Positions 29,803 to 35,000 of a stretch of DNA of 35,000 bases are shown here, piece by piece; positions within the stretch are counted from its first letter, which is position 1; each line of letters opens with the position of its first letter. The notes beneath the pieces are model-generated. The model ran no database searches and was not told where the DNA came from. It worked only from the letters and a program-made list of their open reading frames with translations. The translations under genes were made by a program, and so were the position numbers. Source of the stretch: Prorocentrum cordatum (Eukaryota; Sar; Dinophyceae; Prorocentrales; Prorocentraceae); NCBI GenBank assembly GCA_963575745.1, contig CAUYUJ010022431.1, positions 1 to 35,000 of the forward strand, written 5' to 3'.

Positions 29803-30484
29803 TTAAGTATCGAAACCTCCTGGCGTGAACGGACCGTCCTTGGCCAGCTCCCTCGCGCGCGCCTCCCAGCGATCACGGGCCACGCGCCTGGCCGTCTTCA
29901 CCGTCTCCTCACGCGATTCAATACTCCATGTGCCACGAACCAGAGCCTCTCGCAAATGGTCCGCAGGCATATCCTTCGTCAGCACCTCACTCAACATGTT
30001 CTTTCCGTCAGTCCATATTACCGCCTTTTGGGATATGTCCAGGATCTCTCTGATGCTGGCGAGCTCCAAGATAACCGACTTCAACGTCGAGATGCCAATG
30101 CCGGCATCCGAAATGAGCCGATCGCGGCTGTCCTTGAAGTCCGTCGCGACCGCCATCGGGATCTGCCAGCCAGAAGCTTCAAACCGGCGCCCCTCGTCAC
30201 GGGACCGCATAGCATTTCCGCGCGTGGCCGCGCATCCCTCGGGCCACGCCCGCCGCGTCGCCGATCGCGATTACCTCGGACGAGCGGGAGCTCCTCGCAG
30301 CCCGCTTCAGCACGTGACTCTTGCCCTCCAGGAGGGGGAAACGCCCGACACCTCCGTCCACGAGCTCCTTGTCCGCGAACATGATCAGGCGTCCACCCCG
30401 GGTGCCAATCTCTTCGGTGGCCGCGTCGGGCCGAAGCGCAGCGCCGCCATTCATGACGTTGCCGAGCGAACTGTCTGAGACCAC
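29803..30484 (-). pseudogene. Copia-like RNase H
   Basis: Two minus frames. The first has VSDSSLGNV (Asp near 30475), GGRLIMFADKELVDGG and EGKSHVLKRAARSSRSSEV, where the Lys-Ser...Arg...Ser...Glu pattern carries the second catalytic acid. The second has DFKDSRDRLISDAGIG, LASIREILDISQ and NMLSEVLTKDMPADHLREAL, the typical C-terminal part with its Leu-Thr-Lys motif. A frameshift lies near 30210. The protein ends at the 29803 stop. Confidence 0.72.
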
Positions 30485-31891
30485 CCCGCCAGCCCGAAAC
30501 CCCCCCGGTCGATCGGGCGCATCGCGAGCTGGAAGGTGGAGTCTCGCTTGAACTCCCGCGGCACTTGGTTCGCCTTGATCAAGCCTGCGACCCTGGGCCC
30601 TTTCTCCCGGCCCCCCTCACGCTGCAACACCGCCAAGTCGAAGGCGCAGTCCACGCGTTGCGTCGTTGCGAGCCAATTGATCTTGCCATCGACACGCTGG
30701 TACTGTTTCCACTCTGTCGCGCTCAGTGGAAGGCGCAGAACAGCTGCGCGGGCCCTGGGCGCCGTCATAGGCTCCAGGCCGACAGCAGACTCCATCATAA
30801 CAATATGACTGGTTGGCGCTTGAACCGCTTGCCGCAGAACGCGAAGTCGCCACGCTCCTCAGTCCCGAAGCCAAACTCCTTGCCCAGCTCGCCCATCACC
30901 TTCGCCATCTTCTCGTCGCTGGTCCACAGGAAATCGCCCACGTGGATGCACGCGCACTCCCACAGACTGTCTGGGCCACGCCTCTGCGTCTTCGGGTCGT
31001 GCAGCCTTGGAAAAGCTGGGCCCGATCGAGAGGCCCCCGGGCCCAGCTTGCGGGCGCCTGAAATCACCGCCGGGCGCCGCAGTCTCGGCGCCGCGGGAAG
31101 TCCGAAAACCCCCTTCCGCACTCGCGCCAGTCGACCGAGGAAAAAATCACCCAGCCCTGGACCACGCAGCGGAGCTCGAATCACCAAGCCCCTCTCGTCG
31201 ATCTCCCCCTTTCGGACAGCACCGCTCGCACCCTTGCAACCGAGCTCCAGTCCATGTGCGAGGCCGCCACCCGGACCATAATCATCTCCGACTGGGTCGT
31301 CGCACAGGGCGCGCCCACCCGGACATTTGACTTCTCACCCGAGCGGCCTGGGCCCCCGCTATTGACCACGAGCCGGACGTTCGCCTTCCAACGTAAGTTG
31401 TTGGCCCCGGTCCTCAACGGGTCGTTTTTGTGGGTCAGCTCCCACCTCGTGCTCAGCACGTATTCGCCCTTGCCTTCGCGCATCATGGGCTCCTCGAGCT
31501 TCAGCGACACCTCATCCGTCAGTACCTCCACGGGCTCGGCATGAACCCACTTGCTCCACTGGGCTGTCGCGGCCCCCTCGCGGTCTGCCTTGGTTGGTGA
31601 ATCCTTCCGACTCCGCACCTTCCCCTCGCGGGGCAGCCCCTGAAACGGCAAGGCCTCAACTCGCGGATGGGGATGAGGAGCGTTCTCATGGTGATCCAGG
31701 TACATCCTTCGGTCGACCTCTGGAGACCCCCTCAACCAACTGGCAGCCCCCTTCGCCGCACTCTTGACCCACAGCACGTCGCCTGGCGGTGGAGATCCGC
31801 CTCGCCCACCTCGCGAGTGTGCTTCTGGACGTTCAGCTGCTTCTGCATCACGCTTCTGCCCCTGACTCGGCGCGTGAGACGCGCCCTCCAA
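30485..31891 (-). pseudogene. Copia-like reverse transcriptase
   Basis: Spread over three minus frames. The first holds EYVLSTRWELTHKND, RWKANVRLVVNSGG and PCATTQSEMIMVRVAASHMD. The second has CIHVGDFLWTSDEKMAKVM and FGFGTEERGDFAFCGKRFKR. The third has PLSATEWKQYQRVDGKINWL, then RVDCAFDLAVLQ and ANQVPREFKRD. The catalytic box reads HVGD (30944-30933) where copia enzymes have HVDD, so the first box Asp is Gly (codon 30938-30936, GGC). Together with the frameshifts this copy cannot encode a working polymerase. Confidence 0.75.
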
Positions 31892-32500
31892 AAGAGGTTC
31901 ATCGTCAACGGGCAGCAGAGGTCCACCGTCAACCGGAGACTGAGGCCGCCCCGCTTCTCGAAGTGGAGGCGCGCTCGGAGCGGCGCGTCACGGGGGCCGA
32001 ACTGTCCGTCAGGAACGAGCACTGGGACATATTGATATGATGCCGCAGGCTGTTGAGCCGAAGTCTTCTGTGGATGTCGCTCCAATCTGGCCCGCTCGCA
32101 TCTCGATCGCTCTCGCAATCTGGCGCGCCCTCGACTTCTCTGGGCCCAGCCCCGCGCCCGAAGTCGATTCGCGACTTCTTCTAGGAAAACGGTGCGCCCA
32201 CAGGCCCCAAGCTACTCGTTCTCGTAAGCTCCACGCTGGAAATCCCACTGGGATCGCTCTTGTCCCCGGCCCTGGCCATGGCGGCCGTCGTGCCAGACGC
32301 GGCAACCTCGCCCGCCTCTGGCCCTTGCTCGCCAGAGTCCTCGCTGCCTCAATCTCCGTCTCGGAACCTCGATCTTCACAAGACTCTCATCCTGCGGAGT
32401 GGCGGCGGCCTCCATCAGCGGCTGCGTCTCGCTCTCCATGTCAGCCAAGGCCTTCTCCATGATGCCCAGCTGCTCTCGGGCGCCAATGCCGAGGGCTTCG
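31892..32500 (-). other. Copia-like spacer before reverse transcriptase
   Basis: Frames are open on both strands. The minus frame continues the post-integrase region with acidic and Glu-rich helices (EQLGIMEKALADMESE). No domain is recognised. Confidence 0.4.
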
Positions 32501-32946
32501 TCGGGCGAATCACGCCGAACTGCAGCTTGATCGCACATCGTGAACGAGCCTTCGCAGGTCGCGTAGATGGCTGACAGCTCGACGCCAATGACTACCGCGG
32601 GTCCATGCCAGGCCCTGAACAGGAGCGAAGGCCCCTTCCGACGCCGGTTCTTCCGACGCCCTTCGCGAAAGACGCGGGCCGCATCGCCTAGCTTCACGCT
32701 GGCACTCGGCGGCGCCCGACGACTGCGGGCCAGCTGTGCCCGGAGCAACCTCCTGCTGGCGCCGACCTTCTCCAATGCCACCTTGGCCGCGCTGCGGACC
32801 TGTAGGCGCTTCGCCATACGCATGTCGTTCCCCAGAAAGACGCGCGCGAGTTGGGCGCGCGCCCCGCTCGACCAGCAGCCCCCACGGCAACTTCGGAGCC
32901 CTGCCGAGCACCAGCTGTCCCGGAAGGGACCCAGACTCGTTGGCAC
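32501..32946 (-). pseudogene. Copia-like post-integrase region
   Basis: The minus frame reads RLQVRSAAKVALEKVGASRR, then VKLGDAARVFREGRRKNRRR, RAWHGPAVVIGVELSAIYA and SFTMCDQAAVRRDSPDEALG. The Gly-Asp...Val...basic patch...Trp-His-Gly-Pro-Ala pattern is the SH3-like segment after the integrase core in dinoflagellate copia elements. It is in frame with neither neighbour. Confidence 0.62.
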
Positions 32947-33865
32947 GGCGGCCCTTGGCCCGCGAGATCATCGCGGTCGCGGAATACACCTCCAGGTCAG
33001 TCTCGATCTCCGGCTTGGTAGTGCTCGCGCGCCAAAGCACCTTCCGCGCGCCGCCAGCCCGCTCGCGCACGCCGTTCTGCCACGGGGCCCCCACAACAAC
33101 ATGCCACACCTGAACGCCAGCCTCCCAGCAACCGAAACACCTCCTCGAAGAACTCGCCACCGTTGTCGGCCACGAGAGAGTTGGGCGCGCCAGCCCAGCT
33201 GAACCACGAGAACTCTAACGCCTGGGCCACGATGCCCAGGCGCTTGCTCTTGAGCGGGTAACGACTTGGAAGCCGGTCTTGATGTCCACTACGTTAAGCA
33301 TCGCCTGCGCCCGACCCGACCTCGCGCGGACGGTGAGCAATATCGCAATTTGGCCCCCGAACTCCCTCAGCTTCTCGAGCCTCGCCGGGAAGCGAGCGCC
33401 ACCCACGGCCGGGCGACTCAACTCATGGCGCATAGGACATTCCAGCTGCTCCATCGCAGCGACCGCCCCATCGCCGGCCCCACAAGCTCGAATGGCTCGA
33501 ATGAGTTGTTCTTTCGAAGGGTGTCGGAGATCCTTGTTGACCCTCAAAACTGCACATCGAATCTCCTTCGAGACCTTGGCTTTCGCGAGCTCGGGCGCGC
33601 CCCCCTTCTCATCGCGCGCCGGGTGATCCGCAAATCCCACATCATCGAGCTCCTCAGGGGCGGCCTCGTCCACGTCGAGCAGTTCCCGGGACTTCCGATC
33701 GCTGTCGAACGGGGCTCTGACCACCGTCGCGATGCTCTTGGCGAGCTGCTTCGGATAGAGACCTGTGCGTCTTGTAACGTTCGGTCCTCCGACGACGACG
33801 TCGCGCTGGCGGGCGCCGTCACGCTTCCGCCCAAAGTCAATCACCAGCTCGGGATGCGACCCCAC
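32947..33865 (-). pseudogene. Copia-like GAG-pre-integrase and integrase core
   Basis: The first frame has LRVNKDLRHPSKEQLIRAI, where copia pre-integrase domains have a His-x-x-Gly-His-Pro-Ser block, then the integrase start LNVVDIKTGFQVV with the first catalytic Asp near 33286. A second frame has PNSLVADNGGEFFEEVF with the second Asp at 33167. A third has GAPWQNGVRERAGG with the catalytic Glu at 33064. All three DDE acids are kept although the frame breaks twice between them. Confidence 0.78.
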
Positions 33866-34330
33866 GAGACCCGTCGTCTTTCAATGGCGCCCTCCTCGCG
33901 CAAACTCGAGTCCGCACATGCACTGGTCGATCTCCGCGGCGCGTCCTCGCTGCAGGACTTCCCGCAGCTCGCGTCGAGCCCAGGCGCGCGACGCCTTAGG
34001 GTTCTCTACCAGCCAGACGCCACCATGTTCCTCTTGGGCCTCGGCCGCCTGGTCGCAGAAACGCATGACGTGAGGTCTCGTCTTTGGCGCTCTCGAACCC
34101 GCTGCTGGCCCTTCCGGGAATAAGCCAAGTTGCCCCATGGGTCGCGCGGGAAAGCCATGACCACCAGCTTCGGTTTCTTCGTCCTCACTTCCTGGAGTAC
34201 TTCGCTCCGACGCTGCGGACCCGTCGGTTCGTCTCCGCACCCCAGCGAAACACCCCCTCATCGCCGGTAGACCCCGTCGATCAACTTCTCGACGGACAGC
34301 CCCCCCAGTCGCGACGACCTCCAAGACGCA
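33866..34330 (-). pseudogene. Cytosine-methyltransferase-like N-terminal part of the copia-like protein
   Basis: One minus frame reads KKPKLVVMAFPRDPWGNLAY (motif IV-like, Pro-Arg at 34149-34144). Another reads HVMRFCDQAAEAQEEHGG, then WLVENPKASRAW (ENP from 34006, motif VI-like) and IDQCMCGLEFARGG. Just downstream, in the pre-integrase frame, come TGLYPKQLAKSIATVV and a VVVGG segment (about 33800-33730). Pro-Cys, Glu-Asn-Pro and a later Gln-Cys are the C5-methyltransferase landmarks in this setting. The catalytic Cys position is Arg (CGC). The same block types occur in the DIRS-like element at 3600-4200. Confidence 0.5.
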
Positions 34331-34620
34331 GGGCCGTCTCTCGACGATCGGGCCCCTCAGTCACAACCGCCTCGCACTCGGCCCCCCACGCGCCGAGGTC
34401 GCGGCCAACCTCCGCGAGGTAGACCCGGGGCTCTATATTCGAAGTCTTCAGATATCGGCGGGGGCGGCGGAGATTCGCCGCGGGCGTCTTCGATCCGCCG
34501 CCCCCTGTCGACTCATCGCAGGGGCGCCTGGCGCGCTGAACCCTGTCGGCTTTGGTCCTGGTTCTTTTTCCAGAAGAACTCCCCCCGGGGCTTTGGCCCG
34601 CCCCGCCGGCCACCCAAGCC
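34331..34620 (-). other. Possible upstream copia-like coding sequence
   Basis: A minus frame (34613-34281) reads EPRVYLAEVGRDLGAWGAEC before the methyltransferase-like block. It could continue the polyprotein upstream. No motif is recognised. Confidence 0.3.
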
Positions 34621-35000
34621 GGTTCAGAGAGGCCTCAAAAACGGCCCCCGACGGCGTCAGACGGGCCAGGAACCCACCAAGATGGCCAAAGTTGGCTCGA
34701 AGCTGACCCGAGAAGGCCCAAGAGGCCTTCAAGAGGGCCTCCAGGAAGGCGAGCAAAGGCAAACAAATAACCGCCCACCGATTTCTGCAGAAAATTTTGA
34801 CACGCGCTTCTTTCGGCCTGCCGACGCCCCGACACGGCCCAAGAGCCCCCAAAGATCGCCCAGAGATCGCCCGGGAGGCCTCCAAGATGACCCCAGCCTG
34901 GCCCAAGGGGCCCCCAAGGCGGCCCCAAGAAGCCCCCAAGACGGCCAAGGAGGCCTTTAAGATGCCCAAGATGGCCTCCAAGACGCCCCTGGAGCATTAC
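34621..35000. repeat. Degenerate CCCAAGA-type repeat, copy 3
   Basis: Imperfect units such as GGCCCAAGAGGCC, CCCAAGACGGCCAAGGAGG and GCCCAAGATGGCC with no fixed period. Minus frames read LG/GG/W-rich repeats. It runs off the right edge of the window. Confidence 0.65.

Larger units (their letters stand above)
29803..34330 (-). mobile_element. Ty1/copia-type retrotransposon polyprotein, degenerate
   Basis: Minus-strand order is methyltransferase-like N-terminus, GAG-pre-integrase, DDE integrase, post-integrase region, copia reverse transcriptase, RNase H, with a stop at 29803. Integrase before reverse transcriptase defines Ty1/copia. At least six frameshifts, a degenerate catalytic box and missing LTRs show a dead copy. 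The 5' side runs into a CCCAAG-rich repeat near 34620. Confidence 0.82.

Overview
This window looks like dinoflagellate nuclear DNA. The evidence is a 20-of-22 match to the dinoflagellate spliced leader (16138-16159), high GC, many microsatellites, and retroelement domain orders typical of dinoflagellate genomes. Genus cannot be decided; Prorocentrum, Polarella or a Symbiodiniaceae relative would all fit. I recognise no intact host gene. Almost everything readable is decayed mobile DNA or tandem repeat.

Positions 1-13000 hold one nested structure. A LINE on the minus strand (LINE-A) runs ORF1 RNA-binding domain (about 12600-11900), endonuclease and linker (11590-10140), then reverse transcriptase (8720-8334 and 1190-470). 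Its reverse transcriptase is cut in two by a 7.1-kb tyrosine-recombinase retrotransposon of the DIRS/Ngaro/PAT type (8333-1190). Read on its coding strand that element has the split direct repeat layout A1 - ORFs - B1 - A2 - B2. The ORFs cover gag-like proteins, reverse transcriptase, RNase H, a cytosine-methyltransferase-like domain and a tyrosine recombinase. All frames carry frameshifts or stops.

Positions 13000-17900 hold a 1-kb CAT array, a degenerate ~120-bp tandem repeat, a polypurine/polypyrimidine pair, an AT-rich island, and then a GC-rich stretch with the spliced-leader relic and a few plus-strand ORF pieces that could be exons or a retroposed cDNA. Positions 17950-21540 hold a second LINE (LINE-B, plus strand): reverse transcriptase, zinc knuckle, RNase H and a C-terminal Cys/His domain.

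Positions 21600-29400 are repeats: TCC, GGT, GTC/GAC and CGAGGWT arrays, two tandem copies of a ~500-bp module, and a 73-bp minisatellite with nine copies. The first module copy is interrupted by a 2299-bp block of C-rich palindromes and heptamer satellite. That block has 23-bp terminal inverted repeats and a perfect 9-bp target duplication, so it looks like a Mutator-like non-autonomous transposon carrying a satellite. Positions 29803-34330 hold a Ty1/copia-type polyprotein (minus strand) whose N-terminal part is also cytosine-methyltransferase-like. Both methyltransferase-like domains have arginine where the catalytic Pro-Cys cysteine is expected. The last 380 bases belong to a degenerate CCCAAG-rich repeat family seen at three places in the window.
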